From positions 558,001 through 622,000 of the forward strand of contig NZ_KI650980.1 of assembly GCF_000506985.1 (NCBI RefSeq): a stretch of DNA of 64,000 nt, read 5' to 3'. This document shows positions 1 to 10,141 of the stretch, one piece after another. The notes beneath the pieces are model-generated. The model worked only from the letters and a program-made list of their open reading frames with translations. It was not told the origin of the DNA and did no database searches. This DNA comes from Advenella kashmirensis W13003. Its GTDB lineage: Bacteria; Pseudomonadota; Gammaproteobacteria; Burkholderiales; Burkholderiaceae_B. How positions within the stretch are numbered: the first letter of the stretch is position 1; each line of letters starts with the position of its first letter. A program made the translations under genes and the position numbers.

Positions 1-737
1 GTGAAATGCTCGAAGCCGGTGTCCACTTTGGTCACCAGACCCGTTACTGGAACCCTAAAATGTCACAGTACATTTTCGGTCATCGTAACAAAATCCACAT
101 CATCAATCTGGAAAAAACCGTTGCCAGCTTTCTGGAAGCCCAGAAGTTTGCCCGTCAAATCACGGCGCGCGGTGGCAACATCCTGTTCGTCGGCACCAAG
201 CGTGCTGCCCGTGAAATCGTTGCCGAAGAAGCAGCCCGTTGTGGCATGCCTTTCGTAGACAGCCGCTGGCTGGGCGGCATGATGACCAACTTCAAAACGG
301 TCAAAACGTCTATCAAACGCCTGAAAGACATGGAAGCGGCGATCGCTGACGGCAGCAAAGAGCGCATGAGCAAGAAAGAAGGTCTCATGTTTGATCGTGA
401 ACTGGACAAGCTGAACAAGTCCATTGGCGGTATCAAGGATATGAACACCTTGCCTGACGCGCTGTTCGTCATTGACGTGGGTTACCACAAAATCGCCATC
501 CAGGAAGCCCGTACACTGGGTATTCCGGTCATTGCGGTTGTTGATACCAACCACTCTCCTGACGGCGTAGACTACGTTATCCCCGGTAACGATGACTCTG
601 CCAAGGCCATTGCCCTGTACGCCAAAGGTATCGCCGATGCGGTGCTGGAAGGTCGTGAACAGAACCTGAACGGTGTGGTTGAAACCATCGTTGAAGGTGA
701 AGAAGAGTTCGTCGAAGAAGTGCCTGAAAGCAACTAA
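1..737 (+). CDS. rpsB: 30S ribosomal protein S2 (5' partial)
   Basis: Ribosomal protein S2 of the small subunit, which binds S1 and 16S rRNA near the neck of the 30S particle. The reading frame is open from the window edge: the codon before the first ATG (position 6) is GAA, so the visible protein begins [12 protein letters not shown]. That is the normal S2 interior just after an MxxMR-type N-terminus, so only a few codons are missing and the ATG at 6 is not the true start. The family signatures [14 protein letters not shown] and the acidic C-terminal tail ([13 protein letters not shown]) are present, and total length matches the family. It is followed by tsf as in most bacteria. Confidence 0.97.
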   Translation, partial: EMLEAGVHFGHQTRYWNPKMSQYIFGHRNKIHIINLEKTVASFLEAQKFARQITARGGNILFVGTKRAAREIVAEEAARCGMPFVDSRWLGGMMTNFKTVKTSIKRLKDMEAAIADGSKERMSKKEGLMFDRELDKLNKSIGGIKDMNTLPDALFVIDVGYHKIAIQEARTLGIPVIAVVDTNHSPDGVDYVIPGNDDSAKAIALYAKGIADAVLEGREQNLNGVVETIVEGEEEFVEEVPESN

Positions 738-753
738 GTTTTACGGTCGTATC

Positions 754-778
754 ATGCGCCCGTCCTGCACGGGCGCAT
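754..778 (+). terminator. rpsB-tsf intergenic hairpin (partial terminator or attenuator)
   Basis: A perfect 10-bp stem (ATGCGCCCGT / ACGGGCGCAT) closes a 5-nt loop, 17 bases after the rpsB stop. The sequence after it (TCATCAAATTT) is only mildly T rich, so complete termination is doubtful. Partial read-through or RNA processing between rpsB and tsf is the likely role. That role is inferred; the stem itself is plain in the sequence. Confidence 0.6.
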
Positions 779-932
779 TCATCAAATTTATCAACGTAAT
801 ACGCAGTACGGATTGCCGCCAGGCTGTCATCCGTGCCTGCTATTGTCACTGTTTCTAGTGGCGCCGGTTGTGTTCCGGGCCGCTTTCTTTCCTGTCCTGC
901 AGGATCGTTTACTAAATTTAACTGGAGTTATC

Positions 933-1808
933 ATGGCTGAGATTACCGCCTCAATGGTCAAAGAGTTACGCGAAAAAACTGACGCCCCCATGATGGAATG
1001 CAAAAAAGCCCTCTCCGAAGCAGAGGGCGACATGGCGCGTGCAGAAGAAATTCTGCGCATCAAGCTGGGCAGCAAAGCCAGCAAAGCGGCCTCGCGTGTG
1101 ACTGCTGAAGGCCTGATCGGCTTGTATATTGCATCTGACGCCAAAACCGGCGCTGTGGTCGAAATCAATTGCGAAACCGACTTTGTTGCCAAAAACGAAG
1201 ACTTCATCAACTTCGTCAACAACGTTGCTCAACTGATTTCTGAAAAGAACCCGGCTGACGTGGCTGCCCTGGCTGAACTGCCCATGGACGAAGGCACGGT
1301 TGAAACCACGCGTGCCGCTCTGGTCGGTAAGGTTGGTGAAAACATGGCGATCCGTCGCTTTACCCGCTTTGAAACCGAAGATCAGCTGGCCAGCTATGTT
1401 CATGGCGGACGTATTGGTGTTCTGGTGGACTACCAGGGCGATGCTGACGTCGGCAAAGACCTGGCCATGCATGTTGCGGCCACAAAACCCAAGGCGCTTG
1501 ACGCCTCTGGTGTCGCGGCGGCTGATATTGAAGCCGAGCGTTCTGTTGCCGAGCAGAAAGCGGCTGAATCCGGCAAACCCGCCGAGATCGTGTCCAAAAT
1601 GGTAGAAGGCTCTGTGGCCAAATTTCTGAAAGAAGTCACACTGCTGAACCAGCCTTTTGTCAAAAACGACAAGCAAAGCGTTGAGCAGATGCTCAAAGAG
1701 AAAAAAAGCCGTATCAACCGCTTCTCTCTGTTTGTTGTTGGTGAGGGCATCGAGAAGAAAACAACTGATTTTGCCGCAGAAGTGGCTGCCGCTGCTGCAG
1801 GCAACTAA
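933..1808 (+). CDS. tsf: Elongation factor Ts
   Basis: EF-Ts, the guanine nucleotide exchange factor that regenerates EF-Tu-GTP during translation. The protein has 291 residues, typical for the family. It starts [19 protein letters not shown], with the UBA-like N-terminal domain and the conserved [12 protein letters not shown] segment at about residues 16-29. The EF-Tu-contacting region CETDFVAKN follows at about 79-87. An in-frame ATG lies at 813, but the start at 933 gives the standard N-terminus and is preceded by CTGGAG (positions 921-926). The 195-base gap to rpsB contains a strong hairpin. Confidence 0.97.
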   Translation: MAEITASMVKELREKTDAPMMECKKALSEAEGDMARAEEILRIKLGSKASKAASRVTAEGLIGLYIASDAKTGAVVEINCETDFVAKNEDFINFVNNVAQLISEKNPADVAALAELPMDEGTVETTRAALVGKVGENMAIRRFTRFETEDQLASYVHGGRIGVLVDYQGDADVGKDLAMHVAATKPKALDASGVAAADIEAERSVAEQKAAESGKPAEIVSKMVEGSVAKFLKEVTLLNQPFVKNDKQSVEQMLKEKKSRINRFSLFVVGEGIEKKTTDFAAEVAAAAAGN

Positions 1809-1910
1809 GCAGTGCTGCGCCGCTTGCGGCAATCATGATGCCGGCCAGGCGGTCATCGCCTGCTGCGCATCGTGCACATCAGACAGTCGGCCAGACAGGG
1901 TCGCAAATCC

Positions 1911-1940
1911 AAAGAATCCCCTTTTAAGGGGATTCTTTTT
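1911..1940 (+). terminator. Rho-independent terminator after tsf
   Basis: A 13-bp perfect inverted repeat has arms 1911-1923 (AAAGAATCCCCTT) and 1926-1938 (AAGGGGATTCTTT) and runs into a T tract at 1936-1940. It lies about 100 bases after the tsf stop and before pyrH. It therefore separates rpsB-tsf from the pyrH-frr-uppS-cdsA-dxr-rseP series, and pyrH presumably has its own promoter downstream. Confidence 0.85.
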
Positions 1941-2006
1941 GAATTCAGTAAATGTCGGGGCCAGAGTGGTTACAATAGCGTGTCAATTTTCTAAGGTAGT
2001 TCGGCC

Positions 2007-2720
2007 ATGAGCAGCAGATACAAACGTGTGCTTTTAAAACTTTCGGGTGAAGCGTTAATGGGCGACGATGCCTACGGTATTAACCGCGCAACCATCAATC
2101 GTATGACAGGTGAAATCGCCGAAGTGTCACGCATGGGCGTGGAACTGGCGATTGTTATCGGTGGTGGCAATATTTTCCGCGGCGTCGCGCCTGGCGCACA
2201 GGGCATGGATCGCGCCACTGCCGACTACATGGGTATGATGGCCACTGTCATGAACGCGCTGGCCCTGCAGGATGCCCTCAAGGGCCATGGCGTGGTCACA
2301 CGGGTACAATCGGCCCTGAATATTGATCAGGTCATTGAGCCGTATATTCGCCCCAAGGCGCTGCGCTATCTTGAAGAAAAGAAAGTCGTTATTTTTGCCG
2401 CCGGCACTGGCAATCCGTTTTTCACAACCGACACTGCGGCTGCGTTGCGCGGCGCGGAAATCGGCGCGGAAATCGTCCTGAAGGCGACCAAGGTGGACGG
2501 CGTCTATTCTGCCGATCCCAACAAGGACCCGACCGCTACGCGTTATTCGCGCATCAGCTTCGACGAAGTCATCACGCGTCGTCTGGAAATCATGGATGCG
2601 ACCGCTTTTGCCTTGTGTCGCGACCAGAAATTGCCTATCAAAGTGTTCTCCATCAATAAAACCGGCGCGCTGGCTCGCGCAATTTGCGGCGAAGATGAAG
2701 GCACGCTGGTACACGTATAA
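2007..2720 (+). CDS. pyrH: Uridylate kinase (UMP kinase)
   Basis: Phosphorylates UMP to UDP with ATP in pyrimidine nucleotide synthesis. It is a cytoplasmic hexamer of the amino acid kinase fold. Visible motifs are the N-terminal [11 protein letters not shown] phosphate loop (about residues 9-19), [11 protein letters not shown] (about 50-60) and the C-terminal nucleotide-binding stretch [14 protein letters not shown]. The length of 237 residues is normal. The frr start lies 9 bases downstream, so the two are almost certainly co-transcribed. Confidence 0.97.
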   Translation: MSSRYKRVLLKLSGEALMGDDAYGINRATINRMTGEIAEVSRMGVELAIVIGGGNIFRGVAPGAQGMDRATADYMGMMATVMNALALQDALKGHGVVTRVQSALNIDQVIEPYIRPKALRYLEEKKVVIFAAGTGNPFFTTDTAAALRGAEIGAEIVLKATKVDGVYSADPNKDPTATRYSRISFDEVITRRLEIMDATAFALCRDQKLPIKVFSINKTGALARAICGEDEGTLVHV

Positions 2721-2729
2721 AGGAATGTA

Positions 2730-3290
2730 ATGAGTATCTCCGAACTGCAGAAATCGGCCGAAAGCCGTATGAATAAATCGCTGGACACCCTCAAGACCAA
2801 TCTGTCCAAAATTCGCACCGGGCGCGCCCATGGCGGCATTCTGGATCATGTGACGGTTGAATACTATGGTTCTCCGGTGCCGATCAGTCAGGTGGCAGCG
2901 GTCAATGTCGTCGATGCCCGTACCCTGAGTGTGCAGCCCTGGGAAAAACAGATGGCAGGCCCGATCGAAAAAGCCATTCGCGAATCCGACCTGGGTCTGA
3001 ACCCGGTCTCCATGGGTGAGAGCATTCGTGTCCCCATGCCGGCACTGACTGAGGAGCGCCGTCGTGATCTGGTCAAGGTCGTCAAAAACGAAGGTGAAGA
3101 CGCCAAAATCGCCGTGCGCAATCTGCGCCGGGATGCCAATGACGGTTTTAAAAAGCTGCTCAAGGACAAGGATATTTCCGAAGACGACGATCGTCGTGCC
3201 CAGGATGTCATTCAGAAGCTCACAGACCGGTTTGTGGCTGACATAGACAAGATCGTGACTCAGAAAGAAGCCGAAATCATGACGGTCTGA
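2730..3290 (+). CDS. frr: Ribosome recycling factor
   Basis: RRF splits post-termination 70S ribosomes together with EF-G. The protein has 186 residues, the usual size, and begins [18 protein letters not shown]. Characteristic segments are [17 protein letters not shown] (about residues 25-41) and the long helical bundle that includes [19 protein letters not shown]. It follows pyrH closely (AAGGA before the ATG) and precedes uppS, the standard betaproteobacterial order. Confidence 0.97.
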   Translation: MSISELQKSAESRMNKSLDTLKTNLSKIRTGRAHGGILDHVTVEYYGSPVPISQVAAVNVVDARTLSVQPWEKQMAGPIEKAIRESDLGLNPVSMGESIRVPMPALTEERRRDLVKVVKNEGEDAKIAVRNLRRDANDGFKKLLKDKDISEDDDRRAQDVIQKLTDRFVADIDKIVTQKEAEIMTV

Positions 3291-3341
3291 TCGCGCAGGC
3301 AACGACATTGCGGCACGATTTTTAACAGAATAGATCAACTC

Positions 3342-4109
3342 ATGAACCATAGTTCCACACTCTCCATCCCTGAGACAGACGGTACGCCCCGGCATATCGC
3401 AATTATTATGGATGGAAACGGACGCTGGGCAACGCGCCGGTTCATGCCCCGTACAGCGGGGCATGCCAAGGGCGTACAGGCAGTGCGTCGAGTCGTGGAA
3501 TACTGCGGCAGCAACGGCATCGATTACCTTACACTGTTTGCCTTCAGTTCGGAAAACTGGCGCAGGCCGCAGGAAGAAGTCTCGTTGCTGATGAAGCTGT
3601 TTGTCCAGGCGCTGGAAAAGGAAGTCTCCCGCCTGAACAGCAATCAGGTGCGACTGCGCGTTGTCGGCGATTTGTCGCCGCTTGAACCCTATCTGCAAAA
3701 GCTTATTGCGCAGGCTGAAGCGACTACGGCGGGCAATACCGGCCTGACATTGACGATCGCGGCCAATTATGGCGGACGCTGGGATATCATGCAGGCGTTT
3801 CGTGCATTGATGAAGGCCAGGCCGGACCTGTCTGCAAACCCCGATCAGATATCCGAAGCAGAATTGAGTCCGTATCTGTGCATGAATTGGGCACCCGAGC
3901 CGGATCTGTTCATTCGCACCGGCGGCGAAAGCCGCATTTCCAATTTCCTGATCTGGCAACTGGCGTACACGGAGCTGTATTTTACCGATTGTTACTGGCC
4001 GGATTTTGGTGCGGCAGACATGGATCGCGCCATCCAATGGTATCGTGGACGTGAGCGACGCTTTGGCCGGACCAGCGCGCAAATCGCGGACGAATCGCCA
4101 TCTTCCTGA
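3342..4109 (+). CDS. uppS: Undecaprenyl diphosphate synthase (isoprenyl transferase)
   Basis: A cis-prenyltransferase that builds the C55 lipid carrier precursor for cell-wall and LPS synthesis by adding IPP units to FPP. The 255-residue protein carries the active-site block [10 protein letters not shown] with catalytic Asp24. It also has the FSSENWRRP element and the C-terminal [17 protein letters not shown] signature involved in IPP binding. The N-terminus before His18 is a little longer than in E. coli, which is common in this family. It lies 11 bases before cdsA. Confidence 0.96.
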   Translation: MNHSSTLSIPETDGTPRHIAIIMDGNGRWATRRFMPRTAGHAKGVQAVRRVVEYCGSNGIDYLTLFAFSSENWRRPQEEVSLLMKLFVQALEKEVSRLNSNQVRLRVVGDLSPLEPYLQKLIAQAEATTAGNTGLTLTIAANYGGRWDIMQAFRALMKARPDLSANPDQISEAELSPYLCMNWAPEPDLFIRTGGESRISNFLIWQLAYTELYFTDCYWPDFGAADMDRAIQWYRGRERRFGRTSAQIADESPSS

Positions 4110-4120
4110 AAGGAGAGCGC

Positions 4121-4993
4121 ATGTTATTGCAGCGCGTCATTACTGCAGTCGTTCTGTTGATCGTTCTATTGATGGTCAGCGTTTTTCTTTCACCCGTCAG
4201 CTTTCGTGTATTTGTGGCGCTTGCCAGTGCCATCGCCCTGTGGGAGTGGCTGCGTATCACGGCAACGGGCAGTTTTTCACGTGTTATTGCTGGGCTCTAT
4301 TTTGTGCTGGCAGTCTGGGCAAGTATTGCAGGTTTCCACGGCGCGCCGGCGAGTGGGTCTGCCGCACCGTGGAGCAGCTGGATCGACATCCTGGCTGCCG
4401 TCCTGGCGGGCGTAGGACTGCTTTTCTGGACGATACTGGTGCCGGTCACACTCAAGCGTGCCGATACGGGCAGTTCCCCAGTGAGTGCACTGGGCAGCGC
4501 CATGGGCGTGATCGTGATTGGCGCCAGTGCACTTGGGTTGTCCATGATGCATCAGCAATATGGCGCATGGTTCATTTTCTCTTTTCTGGGTGTGATCTGG
4601 TGTGCCGATACCTTCGCCTATTTCGGCGGGCGCCATTTTGCCGGTCCCAGGCTGGCGCCAGCGATCAGTCCGGGAAAAACACGCTCGGGTGCCGCTTGTG
4701 GACTGCTAGCTGCCGTGCTGTGGATGGCCATCACCATGTATATTGACGGCAGTTTTGCCGCGTTTCTCGGGCAGTCGCTGCCGCTGCCGGTGGTGTTGCT
4801 GATCGGTGCGATTCTGGCAATCTATTCCATGATCGGCGATTTGTATGAGTCACTGCTCAAGCGTCGTGCCGGCATCAAAGACTCGAGCCAGCTGTTGCCC
4901 GGCCATGGTGGCGTGTGGGATCGCTTCGATTCCATTCTCGCGGTGACGCCCGTGGTGCTCGCCTTGTGGCTGCTGATTCGTCATTACCATTAA
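4121..4993 (+). CDS. cdsA: Phosphatidate cytidylyltransferase
   Basis: Integral inner-membrane enzyme that makes CDP-diacylglycerol from phosphatidic acid and CTP for phospholipid synthesis. The 290-residue protein is largely hydrophobic with about eight membrane segments. It ends with the family signature [11 protein letters not shown]...[13 protein letters not shown] (about residues 246-270). An AAAGGAGAG ribosome binding site lies just ahead of the ATG, and dxr begins 32 bases after the stop. Confidence 0.96.
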   Translation: MLLQRVITAVVLLIVLLMVSVFLSPVSFRVFVALASAIALWEWLRITATGSFSRVIAGLYFVLAVWASIAGFHGAPASGSAAPWSSWIDILAAVLAGVGLLFWTILVPVTLKRADTGSSPVSALGSAMGVIVIGASALGLSMMHQQYGAWFIFSFLGVIWCADTFAYFGGRHFAGPRLAPAISPGKTRSGAACGLLAAVLWMAITMYIDGSFAAFLGQSLPLPVVLLIGAILAIYSMIGDLYESLLKRRAGIKDSSQLLPGHGGVWDRFDSILAVTPVVLALWLLIRHYH

Positions 4994-5025
4994 CGGGACC
5001 CGTGCCCGCTCTACCCGGAAAGTCC

Positions 5026-6198
5026 ATGCAGAATATTACGATTTTCGGCGCAACCGGTTCGATAGGGGACAGTACCCTCGATATTGTGCGCCGACACCCC
5101 GACCGGTTTCGCGTCTATGCCCTGAGTGCACAACGCCGCATGAAAAAACTGGCCGAGCTGGCGCTGGCATTCGCGGCCAAAGTCATCATTGTTCCCGACG
5201 TAGAGGCTGTGGATGCTTTTCGCGAGCACTGGCCTGCCGATCACGCCTTGCCCGAGATCCGGCTGGGCGAGCGTGGTTTGTGCGAAACCGCCAGAGATCC
5301 CGAAACCGATTGCGTCGTGGCTGCCATTGTCGGCATTGCAGGGCTGGCGTCAGCGTTTGAAGCCGCCCAGGCCGGCAAGCGCATTCTGCTGGCCAATAAA
5401 GAGGCGCTGGTGGCGGCGGGCGAGTTGTTCATGCATACCGTGCAGGCTCATGATGCCCAGTTGTTGCCGGTGGACAGCGAGCACAATGCCATTTTTCAGT
5501 GTCTGCAGGACGGCCGGCAGAGCCAGCACATTCGACGCATTGTGCTGACCGCCTCGGGCGGACCGTTTCGCAATACCCCTTTGCATGAACTTGAAACGGT
5601 TACGCCGGCGCAGGCATGTCGCCATCCGAACTGGAGCATGGGACAGAAAATTTCGGTGGATTCGGCCACCATGCTGAACAAGGGGCTGGAAGTCATCGAA
5701 GCCCATTATCTGTTTGGCCTGCCTGCCGGGCAAATTGATGTGGTGATCCATCCGGAAAGTACCGTGCACTCCATGGTGGAGTTTATCGACGGTTCGCTGC
5801 TGGCCCAGTTGGGCAACACCGATATGCGCATTCCCATTTCCTATGTAATGGGGTACCCTGAGCGTATCGAAAGTAATACACCCGCCTTTGATCTGAGTAA
5901 ATTGCACCAGTTGAATTTTTCGGTGCCCGATTATCAGCGCTTTCCCTGTCTGAGACTGGCATTTGATGCGCTTGCTGCCGGCCAGGCACAGTGTATTGCC
6001 CTGAACGCGGCCAATGAAATTGCCGTGGCACATTTTCTGCAGGGCAGGCTGCGCTTTCCGCAGATTGCCCAGGTAATCGAGCGGGCGCTGGATTGGCAAA
6101 GCGGACAGTCCGGCAATATTGCCCACATTGATGACGTATTCCAGCTTGACCGTCAGGTGCGTGAACGCGCCACGGCGTTTTTACCGGCCTCTGTCTGA
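5026..6198 (+). CDS. dxr: 1-deoxy-D-xylulose 5-phosphate reductoisomerase
   Basis: Converts DXP to 2-C-methyl-D-erythritol 4-phosphate using NADPH, the first committed step of the MEP isoprenoid pathway that feeds UppS upstream. The start at 5026 gives [19 protein letters not shown], with the NADPH-binding GATGSIG loop at residues 8-14. An earlier in-frame start at 4915 would overlap cdsA and add 37 unrelated residues. Other landmarks are NKEALV, the metal-site region DSEHNAIFQ and the closing loop with [13 protein letters not shown]. The length of 390 residues is normal. Confidence 0.97.
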   Translation: MQNITIFGATGSIGDSTLDIVRRHPDRFRVYALSAQRRMKKLAELALAFAAKVIIVPDVEAVDAFREHWPADHALPEIRLGERGLCETARDPETDCVVAAIVGIAGLASAFEAAQAGKRILLANKEALVAAGELFMHTVQAHDAQLLPVDSEHNAIFQCLQDGRQSQHIRRIVLTASGGPFRNTPLHELETVTPAQACRHPNWSMGQKISVDSATMLNKGLEVIEAHYLFGLPAGQIDVVIHPESTVHSMVEFIDGSLLAQLGNTDMRIPISYVMGYPERIESNTPAFDLSKLHQLNFSVPDYQRFPCLRLAFDALAAGQAQCIALNAANEIAVAHFLQGRLRFPQIAQVIERALDWQSGQSGNIAHIDDVFQLDRQVRERATAFLPASV

Positions 6199-6203
6199 TT
6201 ATT

Positions 6204-7538
6204 ATGCTTTCCAGTATTCTTTTTTTCATTATCACGATCAGTATCGTGGTGGTCTTCCACGAGTTGGGGCACTATCTGGCGGCACGCGCCTGCGGTGTTC
6301 ATGTCGAGCGATTTTCTCTCGGTTTTGGCAAGGTCTTGCTTAGTCGTCGTGATCGTCGTGGCACAGAATGGGTGGTGTCGGCCCTCCCACTGGGTGGCTA
6401 CGTCAAGCCTCTGGCCGAGCCCGAAGCAGGTGCCATGCCGCAGCAGGGCAGAGGTGCCATGAGTGAAAAAAATCCCTGGCAGCGCATGCTGATTTTTGCA
6501 GCAGGGCCGGCATTCAGCCTGCTCTTGGGGATCCTGATTTACTCGGGCATGAACATGGTAGGCTCCAGCGTTCCCCAAGCCATTCTGGGCGCGCCTGCTT
6601 CCGGTACGCCGGCGCAGCTGGCGGGTGTCAAAAAGGGCGACAGGGTGCTTGCGCTCAATGGCGGCGATGTGCGTTCCTGGACGCAACTGCAACAGGGATT
6701 GCTTGAACCCATGATACTGGGCCAATCGGTCAGGCTGACCCTGCAAGAGGGCGAGCAGGCACCCCGTGATGTTACGATTGCCTTGCAGGCAGCGCCCAAG
6801 GACCTCGAAAATGTCAATCTGTCCGGTCAGAATGGACTGGTGATTGATGCACCGCCGCCCCGCGCCGCACAAATTATCGCCGGCGGCGCCGGTGAAGCAG
6901 CCGGGTTAAAGCAGGGTGACGTGATCCTCCAGGCCGGCTCGCTCACATCACCTGATGCCCCAGCGTTCATCGCCGAAATTGAAAAAAATCCCGGCAAAGC
7001 GGTGCCGCTGCTGGTATTGCGTGATGGTCAGCGTCTGACCCTTCAGGTCATCCCGAAACCGACGCCGAACCCGGACGGGGTCGTGCAGGGCAAGATCGGC
7101 GTGGCTCTGGATGCACGTTATCCGATGACCTTTGTTCGCTACGGCGTGCTCGAGAGCGTCAGCCTGGCAACGACCCGAACATTCGATACCGCCTGGTTTT
7201 CAGTCAAAATGCTGGCAAAAATGGTGACAGGGCAGGTTTCCTGGAAAAATATCAGCGGGCCCGTTACCATTGCTGATTATGCAGGTAAATCCGCCAGCCT
7301 GGGCGTTGAGCGCTTTATTGAATTTGTCGCGCTCATCACCATCAGTATCGGTGTGCTGAATCTCGTGCCCATTCCGGGTCTGGACGGCGGGCAGATGCTG
7401 TTTGCATTGTTTGAAATCATCCGTGGCCGGCCCTTGCCCGCATTTGTGCAGGAAAAAGGACTGGCGGTGGGCTATATGCTGCTGCTCGCCCTGATGGTCG
7501 TCGCCTTTCTGAATGATGTGATGCGAATCACGGGATAA
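6204..7538 (+). CDS. rseP: RIP zinc metalloprotease RseP
   Basis: Site-2 protease of the inner membrane that cleaves anti-sigma factors and remnant signal peptides. The zinc-binding H19-E-L-G-H23 lies in the first membrane helix. Two PDZ domains occupy roughly residues 115-300, with GTPAQLAGVKKGDRVLALNG and AGEAAGLKQGDVILQAGS as their carboxylate-binding starts. The second active-site motif NLVPIPGLDGG lies at residues 386-396, and a final membrane helix follows. The length of 444 residues is typical. It starts 5 bases after dxr and stands before bamA, as in E. coli. Confidence 0.96.
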   Translation: MLSSILFFIITISIVVVFHELGHYLAARACGVHVERFSLGFGKVLLSRRDRRGTEWVVSALPLGGYVKPLAEPEAGAMPQQGRGAMSEKNPWQRMLIFAAGPAFSLLLGILIYSGMNMVGSSVPQAILGAPASGTPAQLAGVKKGDRVLALNGGDVRSWTQLQQGLLEPMILGQSVRLTLQEGEQAPRDVTIALQAAPKDLENVNLSGQNGLVIDAPPPRAAQIIAGGAGEAAGLKQGDVILQAGSLTSPDAPAFIAEIEKNPGKAVPLLVLRDGQRLTLQVIPKPTPNPDGVVQGKIGVALDARYPMTFVRYGVLESVSLATTRTFDTAWFSVKMLAKMVTGQVSWKNISGPVTIADYAGKSASLGVERFIEFVALITISIGVLNLVPIPGLDGGQMLFALFEIIRGRPLPAFVQEKGLAVGYMLLLALMVVAFLNDVMRITG

Positions 7539-7653
7539 GAGTGGCGCAACAGTCGCTAACGTATTACTACACAAGGAAATTTGCTGACAAGACGCTGGGT
7601 TCTGACATACAATTTAGCGCTTATGCATATCCGTATCCACAAGGAAAGTCCGA

Positions 7654-10023
7654 ATGTCTCTGAGACAGCTCAGTTCAATGAAAAAGAAAGCGATTCCGGC
7701 CCTGGTCGCCATGCTCATTCTTCCGTCAGCATCTTTTGCATTTGCGCCCTTCGTGGTGCAGGACATCCAGGTAAAGGGCCTGCGCAGCACTGATCCTGCC
7801 ACCCTGTTTAATTATGTGCCCGCCCGGGTGGGCCAGCAGTTTACCGAAGCACAGGCCACAGATTCGGTTAAACGCCTGTATGCAACCGGTCTGTTCAATG
7901 ATGTCGATATTTCGACACGTAACAATATCGTGTACGTGAATGTGGTAGAGCGTCCGGTTATTACATCGGTCACGTTCGATGGCATGAAGGCATTTGACAG
8001 CAAAACCATCACGGAAACCCTGCAGGGGGTTGGTTTTGGAGCGGGCCGCGCCTATGACGAAGCGCTGCTTGAACGCGCCAAAAACGAAATCCGCGCGCAA
8101 TATGTACAGAAAGGCCATTACGGCACGGAAGTCAATTCGGCCATTACACCCTTGCCCAATAACCGGGTCGGTATCAGTTTCACGGTACAGGAAAGCAGTA
8201 TTTCCAGGATCCGCGATATCCATTTCGTCGGCAATGAAGCCGTGTCTGAAAGTACGCTGCGCGACCAGATGGATATGACCACGCCCGGATATATGACATG
8301 GTACACAGGCTCTGACAAGTACTCGCGCGAAAAACTGGAAAAAGATACCGAGTCCATCCGCAAATATTATATGGACCGCGGCTACCTGGATTTCTCCATG
8401 GATACGCCCCAGGTCAATATCACACCAGATCGCGAAGATATTTCAATCAATATGACCGTCAATGAGGGTAAACCGTACAAATTGCGCAAAGTGCAATTGG
8501 CCGGGAACCTCATGGGCCTGAATAATGAATTGCAGGCGCTGATCAAACCAAAAGCTGGCGAAACGTATAGCGAAGAGCGCGCCAAGGAAACCACCGACGC
8601 CATCAAAAACTATCTCGGCGGACTGGGCTATGCTTTCGCCAACGTCAATGCCAATCCGGTGCCTGACAAGGAAACACAGGAAGCCGATCTGACATTCTTT
8701 GTCGATCCGGGCCGTCGCGTCTATGTAAATCGCATCAATATCGGCGGTAACGTGCGTACGCGGGATGAAGTTATCCGTCGCGAAATGCGCCAGCAGGAAG
8801 CGGGCTGGTACGATGAAAACCGCTTGTCCCAGTCCAAGGACCGGGTCAATCGCCTTGGCTATTTCAACGATGTGAACGTGACCCAAATGCCCGTGGCCGG
8901 TACCGATGACCAGGTCGACGTGAATGTGGACGTCAAGGAAAAGCCCACGGGTCTGATCAACCTTGGTGTGGGTTACGGCACCACCGACAAATTGTCATTT
9001 ACTGCCGGCATCAGTCAGGAAAACGTATTCGGTTCAGGGACCGATCTGGGTCTGCAGGTCAATACCAGCAAGCGCTACCGCAATATCAGCCTGACCCATA
9101 CCGATCCGTACTGGACCACCAGCGGCATCAGCCGGACCACCTCGCTGTATTACCGTACAGAAAGACCGCTGAATTATAACGTCGAGCAGGACGAGGATTC
9201 CTACCGGACACGCACCATCGGTCTGGGTATGAACTTCGGCGTACCTATTTCCGAAAATGATCGCATCATCCTGGGCGCGACCTTTGAAAACAGTAACATC
9301 AAGTTGCCGGGTGAGGACTCAGGCTACCTGATTCCGAAGGCTTACCGTGATTTCGTTGACGACTATGGCTCATCCACCAACCTGCTGATGCTCAACCTGG
9401 GCTGGAGAAAAGATACCCGCGACAATGCACTGGCACCGACGCGGGGCTATCTGAGTTCGGTTCAGGCAACGCTGGGTGTGGGCGATCTGAAATACTATAT
9501 GTTCAGTGGCCAGCAGCAGTATTACCTGCCGCTGGGCAAAGACTATACGCTGGCGTTTAACGTCAGTGCCGATTATGGACGTTCGCTTTCCAGCGACAAA
9601 CCATTCCCTATCATCAAAAACATTTATGCAGGTGGTATCGGTTCGGTTCGTGGCTATGAGGGCGCGTCGCTGGGTCCAAGGGATCTGGTCACGGGTGACT
9701 ATCTGGGCGGCTCAAAACGCATCGTCGGTAATGTGCAGTTGTATCTGCCTTTCCCGGGCACGCATAACGACCGCACGCTGCGCTGGTTCGTCTTTGCCGA
9801 TGCAGGCAAGGTGGGCACCACGGGCAAGGCAAGTTGTACCATTGGTAACGACAACGAAGGTGGCTTGGTAGAGGATCCGTGCGGCTGGCGTTATTCCACG
9901 GGTATCGGCCTGTCCTGGCAGTCTCCGTTGGGTCCGCTGGAAATTTCCTATGCACATCCGATCAGTCCAAAGCCGGGTGACAACAAACAGAAATTCCAGT
10001 TCCAGATCGGTACATCGTTCTGA
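7654..10023 (+). CDS. bamA: Outer membrane protein assembly factor BamA
   Basis: Central Omp85-family component of the BAM complex, which inserts beta-barrel proteins into the outer membrane. The 789-residue precursor has a signal peptide ending near ASFAFA. Five POTRA domains follow (about residues 32-430), then a 16-strand barrel containing the lid-lock motif GSVRGYEG (about residues 669-676). The protein ends in F (QFQIGTSF), the usual BAM recognition end. AAGGAAAG at 7641 favours the start at 7654 over the ATG at 7678. Skp and the lipid A genes follow. Confidence 0.96.
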   Translation: MSLRQLSSMKKKAIPALVAMLILPSASFAFAPFVVQDIQVKGLRSTDPATLFNYVPARVGQQFTEAQATDSVKRLYATGLFNDVDISTRNNIVYVNVVERPVITSVTFDGMKAFDSKTITETLQGVGFGAGRAYDEALLERAKNEIRAQYVQKGHYGTEVNSAITPLPNNRVGISFTVQESSISRIRDIHFVGNEAVSESTLRDQMDMTTPGYMTWYTGSDKYSREKLEKDTESIRKYYMDRGYLDFSMDTPQVNITPDREDISINMTVNEGKPYKLRKVQLAGNLMGLNNELQALIKPKAGETYSEERAKETTDAIKNYLGGLGYAFANVNANPVPDKETQEADLTFFVDPGRRVYVNRINIGGNVRTRDEVIRREMRQQEAGWYDENRLSQSKDRVNRLGYFNDVNVTQMPVAGTDDQVDVNVDVKEKPTGLINLGVGYGTTDKLSFTAGISQENVFGSGTDLGLQVNTSKRYRNISLTHTDPYWTTSGISRTTSLYYRTERPLNYNVEQDEDSYRTRTIGLGMNFGVPISENDRIILGATFENSNIKLPGEDSGYLIPKAYRDFVDDYGSSTNLLMLNLGWRKDTRDNALAPTRGYLSSVQATLGVGDLKYYMFSGQQQYYLPLGKDYTLAFNVSADYGRSLSSDKPFPIIKNIYAGGIGSVRGYEGASLGPRDLVTGDYLGGSKRIVGNVQLYLPFPGTHNDRTLRWFVFADAGKVGTTGKASCTIGNDNEGGLVEDPCGWRYSTGIGLSWQSPLGPLEISYAHPISPKPGDNKQKFQFQIGTSF

Positions 10024-10080
10024 TTCATTCGCCATAAACGTAGTCTGTTGTAACACGTCTGCAATTACCCTTACAGGGCT

Positions 10081-10103
10081 GCAGGCGTCACAGCCTGCTT
10101 TTT
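10081..10103 (+). terminator. Rho-independent terminator after bamA
   Basis: The stem GCAGGC / GCCTGC (10081-10086 with 10093-10098) has a 6-nt loop and is followed directly by five T residues. It sits 58 bases past the bamA stop and just before the -10 element of skp. Confidence 0.7.
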
Positions 10104-10108
10104 AACGC

Positions 10109-10114
10109 TATAAT
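10109..10114 (+). promoter_or_regulatory. Putative -10 element of the skp promoter
   Basis: A perfect TATAAT lies 27 bases before the skp ATG and right after the bamA terminator. No good -35 box is visible at the expected spacing (about 10086-10091). The promoter is therefore likely from position and the -10 match but not complete. Confidence 0.45.
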
Positions 10115-10141
10115 CAATTTTTTCACTGAAGGTTAACGTAT

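Noticed and set aside
966-1832. A 288-residue minus-strand frame opposite tsf.
   Set aside because: Antisense shadow of a conserved gene with no recognisable domain.
2127-4082. A 651-residue open frame on the minus strand across pyrH, frr and uppS.
   Set aside because: It lies wholly antisense to three clearly recognised genes, has no family resemblance and shows no promoter or ribosome binding site. It is a product of codon bias.
4006-4746. A 246-residue plus-strand frame overlapping uppS and cdsA in another phase.
   Set aside because: CdsA and UppS are certain in the other frames, and this translation has no domain features.
6153-6872. A 239-residue minus-strand frame opposite rseP.
   Set aside because: Shadow of the RseP coding frame; low-complexity, Cys/His-rich translation typical of antisense frames.
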